Translations under genes and position numbers: made by a program
Origin: Peptococcaceae bacterium BRH_c4b
GTDB taxonomy: Bacteria; Bacillota; Desulfotomaculia; Desulfotomaculales; Desulfocucumaceae
Assembly (NCBI GenBank): GCA_000961595.1
Contig: LADO01000045.1
Coordinates: 61,886-125,885 of the forward strand
Reading direction: 5' to 3'
DNA: 64,000 nt
Shown here: positions 25,963-34,809 of the stretch, one piece after another
How positions within the stretch are numbered: position 1 is the stretch's first letter
Layout of the letters: the number at the start of each line of letters is the position of its first letter
The notes under the pieces: model-generated
What the model was told of the DNA's origin: nothing
The model's input: the letters and a program-made list of their open reading frames with translations, nothing else
Databases searched by the model: none

Positions 25963-26799
25963 TTAACGCTTGAGGTTTATCAGTTCTTCCAGCAGTGTGT
26001 CCGAAACCGTTATAATCCTTGCCCCCGCCTGATACCCCCTTTGCGTGGTGATCATGTTGGTAAATTCCTCGCTCAGGTCAGCATTCGCCATTTCCAGGTA
26101 GCCTGATTCAATGGTGCCGACGCCGGTTGAGCCGGGCGTCACCGAGGCACGATCCGACGGGGCACCTGATGCATTTGCTTCCGCATATAAATTAGAACTT
26201 TTCTTTTCAAGGCCTTCCGGGTTAGGAAATGTTCTCAGAGCAATTTGTTTAGCTATATCCGCACCGTTAACGCTGATATTACCGTTCTGGTCAATATTAA
26301 CAGTTTCGATGGGGGTAGTGGTGGGATCAGCTAGCTGAATAGCAGCACCGCTGGTATCTAACAGGTAATATCCATTGGCATTACAAACGTAGCCGTTGGC
26401 ATCAGCGAAAAATGTGCCGTCCCTGGTATATAAACCATTACCGTTTGCGTCTAACCCTCCAGATATATCTGGAGCGGTATCACCTGACGCTGTAACCCCC
26501 TTCGCCACCTCAAAAAAACCATTGCCGTTAATTGCCAGGTCCATCGACCTGCCTGTCATTTGCAGAGCACCCTGATTCATATTTGTAGCGATTCCGGCCA
26601 TCCCTACACCGGTACCTACTTGCATCGGGTTCCTCCCCACACCGGAACCCCTCAAGCTTTGGCTAAGCGCATCCATAAAACCAGTTCTGCCAGCCTTATA
26701 CCCTATTGTATTAACGTTAGCAATATTGTTACCTATGGTATCCATGCGCACCTGTTCGTTCTTGACTGCTGATACACCGGAAAATAGGGATCTAATCAT
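25963..26799 (-). CDS. flgE: Flagellar hook protein FlgE (short type)
   Basis: 278 aa. N-terminal MIRSLFSGVSAVKNEQVRMD with GNNIANVNTIGYKAGR and C-terminal EMANADLSEEFTNMITTQRGYQAGAR are the flagellar hook/rod motifs. The position after flgD and the TIGR02530 gene identifies it as the hook protein. It has the short size of Bacillus FlgE, without the large outer domains of enteric FlgE. The central part is Gly/Asn/Asp-rich. The ATG at 26799 follows AAAGGAGGG. Confidence 0.9.
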   Translation of the reverse strand: MIRSLFSGVSAVKNEQVRMDTIGNNIANVNTIGYKAGRTGFMDALSQSLRGSGVGRNPMQVGTGVGMAGIATNMNQGALQMTGRSMDLAINGNGFFEVAKGVTASGDTAPDISGGLDANGNGLYTRDGTFFADANGYVCNANGYYLLDTSGAAIQLADPTTTPIETVNIDQNGNISVNGADIAKQIALRTFPNPEGLEKKSSNLYAEANASGAPSDRASVTPGSTGVGTIESGYLEMANADLSEEFTNMITTQRGYQAGARIITVSDTLLEELINLKR

Positions 26800-26820
26800 T
26801 TATTTTTGTGCCCTCCTTTA

Positions 26821-26898
26821 TAAGGTATGGGGACACACCTTCTTAGCTTGGATATATTCCTTACTTCTGAACAAATTCACGAAGGAATGTCCCCAATT
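26821..26898. repeat. GGGGACA palindromic repeat
   Basis: TAAGGTATGGGGACACACCT on the left and GAAGGAATGTCCCC on the right enclose about 40 bp. It is nearly the same as the repeat at 23783, including the internal TTCACGAAGGAATG segment. It lies immediately upstream of flgE. Confidence 0.85.
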
Positions 26899-26960
26899 AG
26901 TAGTTTAAGCCGCCTCCGTCGTTCGGCGGTCCCAAAAGCCTCCACCAGGTGGGCCGGCCG

Positions 26961-27055
26961 TTTTGGTCGTTAGTCGCGAGTCGTTGGTCGTGGGACTTAT
27001 TGTTGGAATTCGCTGAAGCGAATTCCTTCTATGCTCACTTCTCATTTCTCACGTC
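26961..27055. repeat. GTC-type repeat with a 9-bp hairpin
   Basis: GTCG-phased words (GGTCGTTAGTCGCGAGTCG, about 26965-26993) are followed by the hairpin GGAATTCGC-TGAA-GCGAATTCC (27005-27026) and CTCAC-phased words to 27055. With the repeat at 26821 it makes up the 256-bp gap upstream of flgE; no gene is seen there. Confidence 0.65.
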
Positions 27056-27466
27056 TCACTTCACAATAACTGCGCTGTCAATATTGGTAATAACGTGCTC
27101 CTTTAGAGAATCGCCATCCATGGCCGTAATCAGCGTCCTGTTCGTGATGCTGGCCACCAGGGCTATGTCGCCGTACAGCACCAGTGACTCCCGGGAGCCT
27201 TTGGCCGCAGCCCTTGTCACGGCATCCTCAATTTTGGCCATATCTTCATTGTTGAGAACTATGTTCCTTTCCTTTAGCCTGCGCTCCGCATGGGCCGAAA
27301 GTTTCAGTCCCGATATTCCGCTTATTCTGTCCTGCAGCAGTTCACCGAATGGCTTAACTTTATCTACCGCATTTACGTTGGTATTTGCCTGGTTGTTCTT
27401 TTTACCTTCCAGGGGCAGGGGCATAATAATCCGGACATCTGCAGGACCACTGTTCTGAATCCTCAT
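27056..27466 (-). CDS. Conserved flagellar operon protein (TIGR02530 family)
   Basis: 136 aa. Matches the uncharacterised flagellar-operon family TIGR02530, found between flgD and flgE in many Gram-positives. The conserved core reads LKLSAHAERRLKERNIVLN, then IEDAVTRAAAKGSRESLVLYGD and NRTLITAMD. No signal peptide or membrane span. The function is unknown; its fixed position suggests a part in hook assembly. ATG at 27466 after GGTGGGGAG, 27 bp after flgD. Confidence 0.85.
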   Translation of the reverse strand: MRIQNSGPADVRIIMPLPLEGKKNNQANTNVNAVDKVKPFGELLQDRISGISGLKLSAHAERRLKERNIVLNNEDMAKIEDAVTRAAAKGSRESLVLYGDIALVASITNRTLITAMDGDSLKEHVITNIDSAVIVK

Positions 27467-27493
27467 CTAGCGCTCCCCACCTCTACAGGCGCC

Positions 27494-27880
27494 TTAATCA
27501 TTTTGCGCATTTTCTACTTCTGTCACCTTTTCCAGATCATAGGACTGGCCGTTTACATAAATTTTTACTGTGGAATCAACAATGGCTGCTTTTTCAACAA
27601 CCCCCGTTATTACCTGGTCCGTGTCATTAATAGTTACCTGTTTGCCGATCATCATGGTAGCCTGGGAAAAAAGCATAGTGTTGCTAAGTTCGGAAAGAGT
27701 TTCCAAAGATGTGAACTGTGCCATCTGGGCTACAAATTCTTCGTTGCTCTGGGGTTCCAGGGGGTCCTGGTTTTGTAACTGTGCCACCATAAGCTGCAAA
27801 AAATCATTTTTATCCAGTACTTTTTTTGCAACCCTGGTTGTTTCAGTGGGCAGGCTATAATCCACGGCATTGACTGCCAT
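27494..27880 (-). CDS. flgD: Hook-capping protein FlgD (short form)
   Basis: 128 aa. The N-terminal core LDKNDFLQLMVAQLQNQDPLEP and NEEFVAQMAQFTSLETL is the FlgD cap motif. The C-terminal FLN/Tudor-like domains of enteric FlgD are missing, as in Bacillus. It caps the growing hook. The ATG at 27880 follows AAGGAGGG. It lies between fliK and the TIGR02530 gene. Confidence 0.95.
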   Translation of the reverse strand: MAVNAVDYSLPTETTRVAKKVLDKNDFLQLMVAQLQNQDPLEPQSNEEFVAQMAQFTSLETLSELSNTMLFSQATMMIGKQVTINDTDQVITGVVEKAAIVDSTVKIYVNGQSYDLEKVTEVENAQND

Positions 27881-27903
27881 AAATATCCCTCCTTATTACG
27901 GGA

Positions 27904-29448
27904 TTAGACCAGCAGGTTTAACCCTGACATATCGTCATTGGAGTTGTAAAACGCTTGTTCCAGGGGTTCGTCAAGAACATCGCCATTGTTGTCGTTTGTA
28001 GTACCGTAGCTGTCACGATGCTGGCTATAGCTGCCCTGGCCGGACTGTGGGGTATTCTCCTGACCCACATAGGCGGCGGCGTCATTTAGCTGAATATTAT
28101 GCTGGGATAGCAAATCCCTTAGTTGGGGCAGCGTGCCCTCTACAGCATCCCTGGCCATTACGCTGCCGGTATAGAAATGCGCTGTAAGTTCCCCCTTGGT
28201 GTAGGAGAGCTTTACGGTCATCTCGCCAAGGTGCCTGGGTTCCAGCTTAAGGCTAATAGTGGTGGAAAGATGCCCTTCGCCTTTTTCACGCCAGTTAACC
28301 AACTGCGTTATACTCCTGATTAATGCCTGGGGGGTCTGCTTCACCGGTATACTGCCCAGATCAATGGTTTGAGATCCTTGCTGCAGCACCGCCGGCTGTT
28401 CATCAGAAACAATCTCACCAAACGCCTTATTAGAAGCTATTGCAGATATGTCCGTAGTTTTATACCCGCCTGCCGGACCCGTAGGGACATCTTTTTCCGG
28501 CGTTTGTAAACCAACATTAAAAACCGTGATACCCTGTTTCTCTCCAGCATTAGATAACATTTGATGATACCCCTGCCGGGCGTTTTCACTCTGCTGAAAC
28601 GGATTGTCCTGGGTCTGTTTCTGTCCGGCTCCATCGGGTAAGACTCCAGCGACCTGCACCGGTTTAATGCCGTAGGCAGCCTCAGCCTGGAGTATTTGAG
28701 TGTTTTTACCGGATCGGGCATCCCCGGCCTGGATCTCTTGCTTCAAAACTTTAGCCGGTGTCAATTCCGGGTTTAACACGGTAAGCATATCTGCTGTAAT
28801 ATTCCCGGCGGCAGATTCCCCAAGCACAAATTGAGGAATAAATCCAGGCATGGACGCAGTTCCATTATTACCAACAGGCTGCGGGGGTAAATCCGCAATA
28901 CTCCCTGCCCCGGCTTGCGGCGTTGGATTAACAGTATTGCCGGGAGGATTTTCCGTTGTCAAATAATTAACCAGAGCCGACAGGGCCGCATTCCCGCCGG
29001 ACATTTTACCCTCAGTGGGAAAGCTCCCGATCTGGCCGCTCTGAAGAAACAACTCAGACGCTCCATTCTCCTGCAAGGAACTAAGGCTGTTATTCAACAC
29101 GCCGGGCGTCATATCCCCAGGCAGCAACCAGGATGGCGACATAATCAGCAAACCCTCAATACTATTTGCTTCCGCCCCGTAAGAAGCAACGCTTCCACCA
29201 GTGAGTTGGGAAAGATTCTGCTGTGGAACTGCCATACCGGGTGTGTTCAACATATCCTGCTGGGAAACTATCATACCGGGTGTGTTCAACATATCCTGCT
29301 GCGGCACAGTCGTCCCGGGCATGCTTTGCCCGTTCAACAGGGTGGCAAACAGCATGGCCAGAAAATCACCGCCATTTTCATTCCCCGTTTTTACACCCCC
29401 GCATTTCAATACATCACTTTGAACGGGGGTACTTGTTTCGACTCTCAC
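27904..29448 (-). CDS. fliK: Flagellar hook-length control protein FliK
   Basis: 514 aa. A long, low-complexity Gln/Asn/Pro-rich N-terminal part (the molecular ruler) contains two and a half tandem 13-residue units around QQDMLNTPGM near residues 45-80. The C-terminal Flg_hook domain (about 385-460) has LEPRHLGEMTVKLSYTKGEL and LPQLRDLLSQHNIQL. By family it measures hook length and triggers the FlhB switch. GTG start at 29448 after AAGGAGGT. Confidence 0.9.
   Translation of the reverse strand: MRVETSTPVQSDVLKCGGVKTGNENGGDFLAMLFATLLNGQSMPGTTVPQQDMLNTPGMIVSQQDMLNTPGMAVPQQNLSQLTGGSVASYGAEANSIEGLLIMSPSWLLPGDMTPGVLNNSLSSLQENGASELFLQSGQIGSFPTEGKMSGGNAALSALVNYLTTENPPGNTVNPTPQAGAGSIADLPPQPVGNNGTASMPGFIPQFVLGESAAGNITADMLTVLNPELTPAKVLKQEIQAGDARSGKNTQILQAEAAYGIKPVQVAGVLPDGAGQKQTQDNPFQQSENARQGYHQMLSNAGEKQGITVFNVGLQTPEKDVPTGPAGGYKTTDISAIASNKAFGEIVSDEQPAVLQQGSQTIDLGSIPVKQTPQALIRSITQLVNWREKGEGHLSTTISLKLEPRHLGEMTVKLSYTKGELTAHFYTGSVMARDAVEGTLPQLRDLLSQHNIQLNDAAAYVGQENTPQSGQGSYSQHRDSYGTTNDNNGDVLDEPLEQAFYNSNDDMSGLNLLV
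29234..29311. repeat. 39-bp in-frame tandem repeat inside fliK
   Basis: The segment starting ATACCGGGTGTGTTCAACAT occurs at 29234 and again at 29273, an exact 39-bp period (13 codons) over at least 28 identical bases. It lies in the ruler part of FliK, so copy-number change would change the ruler length in frame. Confidence 0.85.
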
Positions 29449-29467
29449 CTATTCACCTCCTTTCAAT

Positions 29468-29611
29468 CATGAGTCAAAAGTCGAAAGTCCAAAGTCGAAG
29501 GTCAGTGAAGAACCTTGAAGCCCAATTTAAGTTCTTTGACTTTTGGTAATTAGACAGAATAGCTACGGAGTAATAAATGACTTTTGACCTTTGATTTTCG
29601 ACCTTAGACTG
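29468..29611. repeat. GTC-type intergenic repeat, inverted arms
   Basis: The left arm has AGTCAAAAGTCGAAAGTCC and AAAGTCGAAGGTC (29472-29503). The right arm has GACTTTTGACC and CGACCTTAGACTG (about 29579-29611). The two arms are inverted and resemble those at 21514-21608. With its flanks it fills the fliJ-fliK gap. Confidence 0.75.
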
Positions 29612-29628
29612 AACAATTACATATACAA

Positions 29629-30063
29629 TCACCCCCTCCTTCTGGTATATCGCACAGTTCCCATTTCATCCAACGCCTTTTGTTCCGCGGAACTCAGGCT
29701 GTCCATATAGGCAGTGAATTGGTTCTGCTTTAAGCGGTCCATAACCATTCTGTCTTTCCGGGCATCAATCATAAGCGTACGTTTTTCTTCCATTCTATGG
29801 CTCGCCTTTGCTGCGGCAAACTTACACTGGTGCAGACGTTTGTTTAAATAATCAATGTATAGTGCTTTGCTGATAATCTCGCAGGCGTCGGGGTTGTCAA
29901 AAACTTCACCGGTTGCCCTCTCCAGGTTTGCAGCGACCTCATTAAGCAACTGTACCTGCTTAAAATATTCCTGTTGAGCTGCGGCAAAAGCCATAACTGC
30001 ATTTTCTTCCTTCATTTCCCTTTGCTTCAATACCGGTTCAAGCCTGAATGAAAACCTTTTCAA
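29629..30063 (-). CDS. fliJ: Flagellar export protein FliJ
   Basis: 144 aa, almost wholly alpha-helical and charged, predicted antiparallel coiled coil. The N-terminus KRFSFRLEPVLKQREMKEE matches the FliJ pattern. It couples the FliI ATPase to the export gate and recycles chaperones. The TTG at 30063 follows GGGAGGGG; the upstream ATG at 30087 lacks a ribosome-binding site and adds a non-conserved extension. It lies between fliI and fliK. Confidence 0.88.
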   Translation of the reverse strand: MKRFSFRLEPVLKQREMKEENAVMAFAAAQQEYFKQVQLLNEVAANLERATGEVFDNPDACEIISKALYIDYLNKRLHQCKFAAAKASHRMEEKRTLMIDARKDRMVMDRLKQNQFTAYMDSLSSAEQKALDEMGTVRYTRRRG

Positions 30064-30147
30064 CGGTTTCCCCTCCCGCTCATACAAACCTTGGAACAGT
30101 TCTCTGAAAGTGCTTTGTCTATGCCATCAGCTTTATTTAGAAAACAC

Positions 30148-31473
30148 TTAACTGACGAGCAGCTCAAATTCCTTCAGCATATCTTCGAAATCCGAGGAAT
30201 CGTTCATATCCTGCCTCAAGAATGATATTATATCGTCGTAACTATTGATGGCATCGTCAATTTTGGCGTTTGACCCCTTTACATAGGCGCCAATATTAAT
30301 TAAATCTTCAGATTGTTTATGGGTAGCCAGTAAATCTCTCACCCGGGCTGCCCTTGCCCTCTGTTCCGGAGTGATTATTTCCGACATCAAACGGCTAATG
30401 CTGGACAGAACGTCAATGGCAGGATAATGATTTTGTGACGCCAACTGCCGGCTGAGCACAATATGCCCGTCCAGTATTCCCCTTACCGCATCAGAGATAG
30501 GCTCATTCATATCGTCTGCATCCACCAGCACGGTATAAAAGGCTGTTATCGAACCCTGAACTCCCATACCCGTACGTTCCATAAGTTTCGGCAAAAGGGC
30601 AAATACAGAAGGAGTATAGCCTTTAGTGGCCGGCGGTTCACCTATGGCCAGCCCTACTTCCCGCTGGGCCATGGCAAACCTGGTTACCGAATCCATCATA
30701 AACATGACATTTTTACCCGCATCCCGGAAATACTCCGCTATGGCGCTGGCCACAAAGGCGCCTTTCAATCTTACCAGCGCAGGTTGGTCGGATGTTGCCG
30801 CCACCACCACCGAGCGGGCTACGCCTTCCGGACCCAGGTCTCGTTCCACAAAATCCCTGACCTCACGTCCACGTTCCCCGATCAAGGCGATAACATTCAC
30901 ATCCGCCTTACAAAAACGGGCAATCATCCCCAATAATGTGCTTTTACCTACTCCGCTGCCGGCAAATATGCCGATACGCTGGCCCTTGCCGCAGGTTAGC
31001 AGGGAATCAATGGCCCTTACGCCGGTAGGTAGTATTTCGGTAATGCGCTTTCTGCTGAGAGGATTGGGAGGGTGGTTGTCTACACAGAATTCCTCACCGT
31101 TGTTCCAGTCCGGCTCCTCCAGGTCAATGGGCTGCCCCAGCCCGTCCAGTATCCGCCCAAGCAGGTGAGGTCCAACCTTAACACTGAATGTCTTGCCCCG
31201 GGGAACCACATAACAACCAGGGTGTATTCCCCTTAAATCTCCCAGAGGCATCAGCAGGGTTACATTGTCATCAAAGCCTACCACCTCAGCCTTAACGGGG
31301 AACTGCTCCCCGGGCACCAGTATATTGCAAACCTCTCCTATCCTGGCTGCAATACCCTTGACCTCCACCGTCAATCCGATAACCCTGGTTACCTCCCCGG
31401 TAGGCCGGAGCAATATAGAATTTCTCACCCTGCTCCGCCACAATTCCATATCAATATAAGGCGCGCCGCTCAT
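30148..31473 (-). CDS. fliI: Flagellum-specific ATPase FliI
   Basis: 441 aa. F1-ATPase beta-like export ATPase: Walker A GIFAGSGVGKSTLLG near residue 155, ALIGERGREVRDF, Walker B region NVMFMMDSVTRFAMAQRE, and SGVVARSVVV-like segments. It energises export with FliH and FliJ. The ATG at 31473 overlaps the fliH stop in an ATGA arrangement; an upstream ATG at 31512 would overlap fliH by 43 bp. Confidence 0.96.
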   Translation of the reverse strand: MSGAPYIDMELWRSRVRNSILLRPTGEVTRVIGLTVEVKGIAARIGEVCNILVPGEQFPVKAEVVGFDDNVTLLMPLGDLRGIHPGCYVVPRGKTFSVKVGPHLLGRILDGLGQPIDLEEPDWNNGEEFCVDNHPPNPLSRKRITEILPTGVRAIDSLLTCGKGQRIGIFAGSGVGKSTLLGMIARFCKADVNVIALIGERGREVRDFVERDLGPEGVARSVVVAATSDQPALVRLKGAFVASAIAEYFRDAGKNVMFMMDSVTRFAMAQREVGLAIGEPPATKGYTPSVFALLPKLMERTGMGVQGSITAFYTVLVDADDMNEPISDAVRGILDGHIVLSRQLASQNHYPAIDVLSSISRLMSEIITPEQRARAARVRDLLATHKQSEDLINIGAYVKGSNAKIDDAINSYDDIISFLRQDMNDSSDFEDMLKEFELLVS

Positions 31474-32234
31474 AAATCTTCGCCATGCAGCGCCTGCATC
31501 AAAGCCTGCCATCTGGTGTTTATGTTAGCATCTATTCTCCCGTGTTGAGTTTCAGCTACAACCCCGCCCGGGCTAACGCCGGCATCTGATACTATATGCA
31601 ACACGCCTTTCGGTGGAAGTAATTGTTTTAGCTTTTCTTTTCTCTGTTCAAAAATGGCGGCCTCCGATGGGTTTACATATAGAATTACCTCGTCTCTGCT
31701 TTTAAGCAGTTCAATCGCCTCCCCGGTCACCGCCATAATTGTCTCCGGGTTTTGCCTTATTTCATTAAATAAAATCTTGGCTGCCATCTCCTTGGCCAGC
31801 TCGATAATTTCTTCCTCCACTGAATCAAGGGTTTGTCTGCGAATTTCTTCCGCCTGGCGCAGAACCAGACGAGCTTGATCCCTTATGGTATTTGCTTCTG
31901 CCGCAGCCCTGACCAGCGCATCCTTTCTTCCTTCGTTAAAACCGTTTTCCCTGGCTTCTTTTTTTATTTCCTCCGCCTCCCAGCGGGCATCTTCCATGGC
32001 GTTGCGTATAATGTCCGCAGCCTCTGCCGTAGCTTCATCAACGATCGTTCCGGCTTCTTCTTTGGCCCTGGCAAGCTTGTCCCCGGCCTGAGCCAGCATA
32101 TCCTCAATCAATTCCTCCGGAGAAACGCCTGTTTTTTCCACTTCCACGGTAAATCTGTGTCTTAGTTCCAGGGGACGGGTATTTCCACTATCAATTTCCA
32201 TGCCCCTGATTATTCTTTTAGAGGAGCACAGCAT
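31470..32234 (-). CDS. fliH: Flagellar assembly protein FliH
   Basis: 254 aa. Begins MLCSSKRIIRGMEI, then a long charged coiled coil (about 45-130) rich in Ala/Glu/Arg. The C-terminal V-ATPase-E-like domain has EIIELAKEMAAKILFNEI and SDAGVSPGGVVAETQHGRIDA. It binds and regulates FliI. The ATG at 32234 follows GGGGTGG. The frame extends to 32273 inside fliG without a signal. It overlaps fliG by 17 bp. Confidence 0.9.
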   Translation of the reverse strand: MLCSSKRIIRGMEIDSGNTRPLELRHRFTVEVEKTGVSPEELIEDMLAQAGDKLARAKEEAGTIVDEATAEAADIIRNAMEDARWEAEEIKKEARENGFNEGRKDALVRAAAEANTIRDQARLVLRQAEEIRRQTLDSVEEEIIELAKEMAAKILFNEIRQNPETIMAVTGEAIELLKSRDEVILYVNPSEAAIFEQRKEKLKQLLPPKGVLHIVSDAGVSPGGVVAETQHGRIDANINTRWQALMQALHGEDL

Positions 32235-33231
32235 CTTCGCCACCCCGTGCAATAATAATTTCTCCAGCCTCATCCAGACGCCTGATTAATTGCACTATGC
32301 GCTGCTGAGACTCTTCCACATCACGCAGCCGTACCGGCCCCATAAATTGTATTTCTTCCCGAAGCATATCTGCAGCCCGCTTGGACATGTTTTTGTATAT
32401 CCTGACGCGAACGTCCTCGTTAGAACCACGCATGGCCCTGGCCAAATCCTTCTGGTCCACCTCCCGGAGAACTCTCTGGATGGCGGTATCATGAAGCTTG
32501 ACAACGTCCTCGAAAACGAACATAAGCTTGCGGATTTCGTCGGTCAGTTCAGGGTCGTCCATCTCCAGTTCTTCCAGTATGGTTTTCTCTGTAGATCTGT
32601 CCACACGGCTCAGTATATTTACCAGCGCCTTGATACCTCCGGTTTGCTGGTCCTGCTGGGTTACAATCAATGAAAGCTTTTTTTCGAGAACACTCTCGAC
32701 TTCTTTAATAACCTCCGGGGCTATGCGATCAATAATAGCGACCCTTTTAGCCACATCCGATTGTATTTCCGTCGCCAGCGAGGCAAGTATAGACGAAGCC
32801 TGTTCCGGCTGAAGGTAGGTAAGGATCAGAGCTATGGTTTGCGGATGCTCCTCCTTAATAAAATTAAACAGGTGTTTGGCCTCCGTACGCCTGAGATTAT
32901 TAAAGGGAACTTTTTGAATTGTACTGGAAACTTTACTTAATATTTCTTTGGCCTTTTCTTCACCCATGGCCTTTTCCAGGATATCCTTGGCATAGTCAAA
33001 TCCTCCCCTGGACAGGTATTCCCTGGCCTGGGTAAGCTGGTAAAATTCGTCCAATACAAATCTCTGAATATCCTTGGGAATGTTTTCAAACAAGGATATT
33101 TCCTGGGTAAGCTTCTCCACTTCCTCGTCTGAAAAACCCTTTTGCAGAACGCTGGCCGATACACTCGCCCCCAGGGATATCAACAATATGGCAGCCTTTT
33201 GTATACCCGTAAGATTGGATGGCACTAACAT
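32218..33231 (-). CDS. fliG: Flagellar motor switch protein FliG
   Basis: 337 aa. Three Armadillo-like domains: the N-terminal FliF-binding part with GIQKAAILLISLG, the middle part with EHPQTIALILTYLQPEQAS, and the C-terminal torque domain with MFVFEDVVKLHDTAIQRVLREVD and MGPVRLRDVEESQ. The charged C-terminal residues contact MotA. ATG at 33231, 6 bp after the fliF stop. Confidence 0.97.
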   Translation of the reverse strand: MLVPSNLTGIQKAAILLISLGASVSASVLQKGFSDEEVEKLTQEISLFENIPKDIQRFVLDEFYQLTQAREYLSRGGFDYAKDILEKAMGEEKAKEILSKVSSTIQKVPFNNLRRTEAKHLFNFIKEEHPQTIALILTYLQPEQASSILASLATEIQSDVAKRVAIIDRIAPEVIKEVESVLEKKLSLIVTQQDQQTGGIKALVNILSRVDRSTEKTILEELEMDDPELTDEIRKLMFVFEDVVKLHDTAIQRVLREVDQKDLARAMRGSNEDVRVRIYKNMSKRAADMLREEIQFMGPVRLRDVEESQQRIVQLIRRLDEAGEIIIARGGEDAVLL

Positions 33232-33237
33232 GTCGCA

Positions 33238-34773
33238 CTACTCCCTGAGCCAAAGTTTTATGATCTCGGCAACCTCATCCGGATTTTCCTGGGCTAAATC
33301 TTTTATATCGTCCTCACGGCTTCGCGCACGTTGCACAACTTCAAGAGGTTCGTCTTCGGTATCGATTTCAATCTCTTCCTCCTGCCTGGCCAGTTCCTCA
33401 GCCAGCCTTGCCGTCCTGCGGCGCCGCATAATGATAATCAGCAAGCCAAGCAACAATAGCGTACCTGCAGCCAAAGCAGCAATTAGCATATTCCTTCTGG
33501 CAGCTTCGGCCTTGGCCTGCTCTGCCGCTGCAGCCGCAGCGTCTTCCTTCTGTATGGAATTATCAAAAGCCATACTGGATACGTTTATCTGATCACCCCG
33601 GGCTTGATCAAAACCAATGGCTGTGGCAACTACATTGTTAATCTGTTGAAGCTGCGACTGCGGGAAATCACCGTTAACAACCACCGATACGGAGAGCCTT
33701 TTAATACTTCCGGGAGCATCCACAACAGTTTCCTGTTTGGAAGGAACCTGGTAGTTGGTAGTATTTTCCTGCTTGGAATAGTTGGAGCCGCTTCCTGTAG
33801 AGCTTTGTGCGGATACACTGCTCCCGGGCAGTTCAGAATCTGTGCCCGGTGCTCCGCCAGCGGTGGAACCCGAACCGTTTTCTTCAAGATTGTGCTGGCT
33901 TAAGGTTTTACCATCATCATAAGATGTACTGGTCATCTGCTTCTGGTCGAAATCCAGATCCGCTGTCACCATGGCGACAGCCTTGCCGGGTCCCAGTATT
34001 TGCCTGAGCATCTGCTGAATTCTGTATTCCAGCTCCTTTTCGAAGGTCCTTCTTATTTCATAGCGATCCATGGTCTGAAAGGCAGAGTTCAGTGACTTGT
34101 CGTTAAGTCTTAAGCCATCGGTTAGCGAATTACCATCCATATCAATAATGTTTACATTTTCAGGCTTAAGCCCCTCTACGCTGCCTGTGACCAGATCCAC
34201 TACACCCTTGACGTTTTCCGGCGCCAACTTTGCATCGGGTTTAAGTTTTAGTGCAATGGAAGCGGAGGGTTCCACCTGATCGTCCAGAAAAAGGCTTTTC
34301 CTCGGCAACACAAGGTGAACCCTAGCTTGGTCAACCTCATCCAACTGGACAATGGTACGCCTGAGTTCTTCCTGCAAAGCCCTCTGATAGCCGACCTGCT
34401 GCTCAAATTCAGTTACTCCAAGCTTATTCTGATCGAATAATTCAAAACCAACGCCGCTGTTATACAGAACGCCGGCACTGGCAAGAGATATCCTTGTTTC
34501 ATATACTTTATCTTGCGGGACTTCAATCATCTTTCCCTGATCGGTAACTTGGTAAGGTATTTTTTCTTTCTTTAGCTCCTCGGTTATTTTACCTGCTTCC
34601 CTGGGGTCAAGGCCTGTAAATAGTGGAGAGTAAGGGGTGCTAAAGAGCTTCTGTCCGAGAAACGCCAAGGCCAGCAGTACGACAACGGATGTTGCAATGG
34701 CAATGCCCTTCTGAATTCTGCTAAGCCCCTGCCACCTCTCACGGAACCTTACCAATAGATCGCCAAGATTCAC
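33238..34773 (-). CDS. fliF: Flagellar MS-ring protein FliF
   Basis: 511 aa. An N-terminal transmembrane helix (about 22-44), then ring-building domains with YSPLFTGLDPREAGKI and ARVHLVLPRKSLF. A Ser/Gly-rich hypervariable loop (about 295-340) and a second transmembrane helix (about 428-448) follow. The cytosolic tail that binds FliG ends with EVAEIIKLWLRE. GTG start at 34773. The base of the motor. Confidence 0.97.
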   Translation of the reverse strand: MNLGDLLVRFRERWQGLSRIQKGIAIATSVVVLLALAFLGQKLFSTPYSPLFTGLDPREAGKITEELKKEKIPYQVTDQGKMIEVPQDKVYETRISLASAGVLYNSGVGFELFDQNKLGVTEFEQQVGYQRALQEELRRTIVQLDEVDQARVHLVLPRKSLFLDDQVEPSASIALKLKPDAKLAPENVKGVVDLVTGSVEGLKPENVNIIDMDGNSLTDGLRLNDKSLNSAFQTMDRYEIRRTFEKELEYRIQQMLRQILGPGKAVAMVTADLDFDQKQMTSTSYDDGKTLSQHNLEENGSGSTAGGAPGTDSELPGSSVSAQSSTGSGSNYSKQENTTNYQVPSKQETVVDAPGSIKRLSVSVVVNGDFPQSQLQQINNVVATAIGFDQARGDQINVSSMAFDNSIQKEDAAAAAAEQAKAEAARRNMLIAALAAGTLLLLGLLIIIMRRRRTARLAEELARQEEEIEIDTEDEPLEVVQRARSREDDIKDLAQENPDEVAEIIKLWLRE

Positions 34774-34809
34774 TTAAAAACCACTTCCCTCATGAAAATG
34801 AGGATACAC

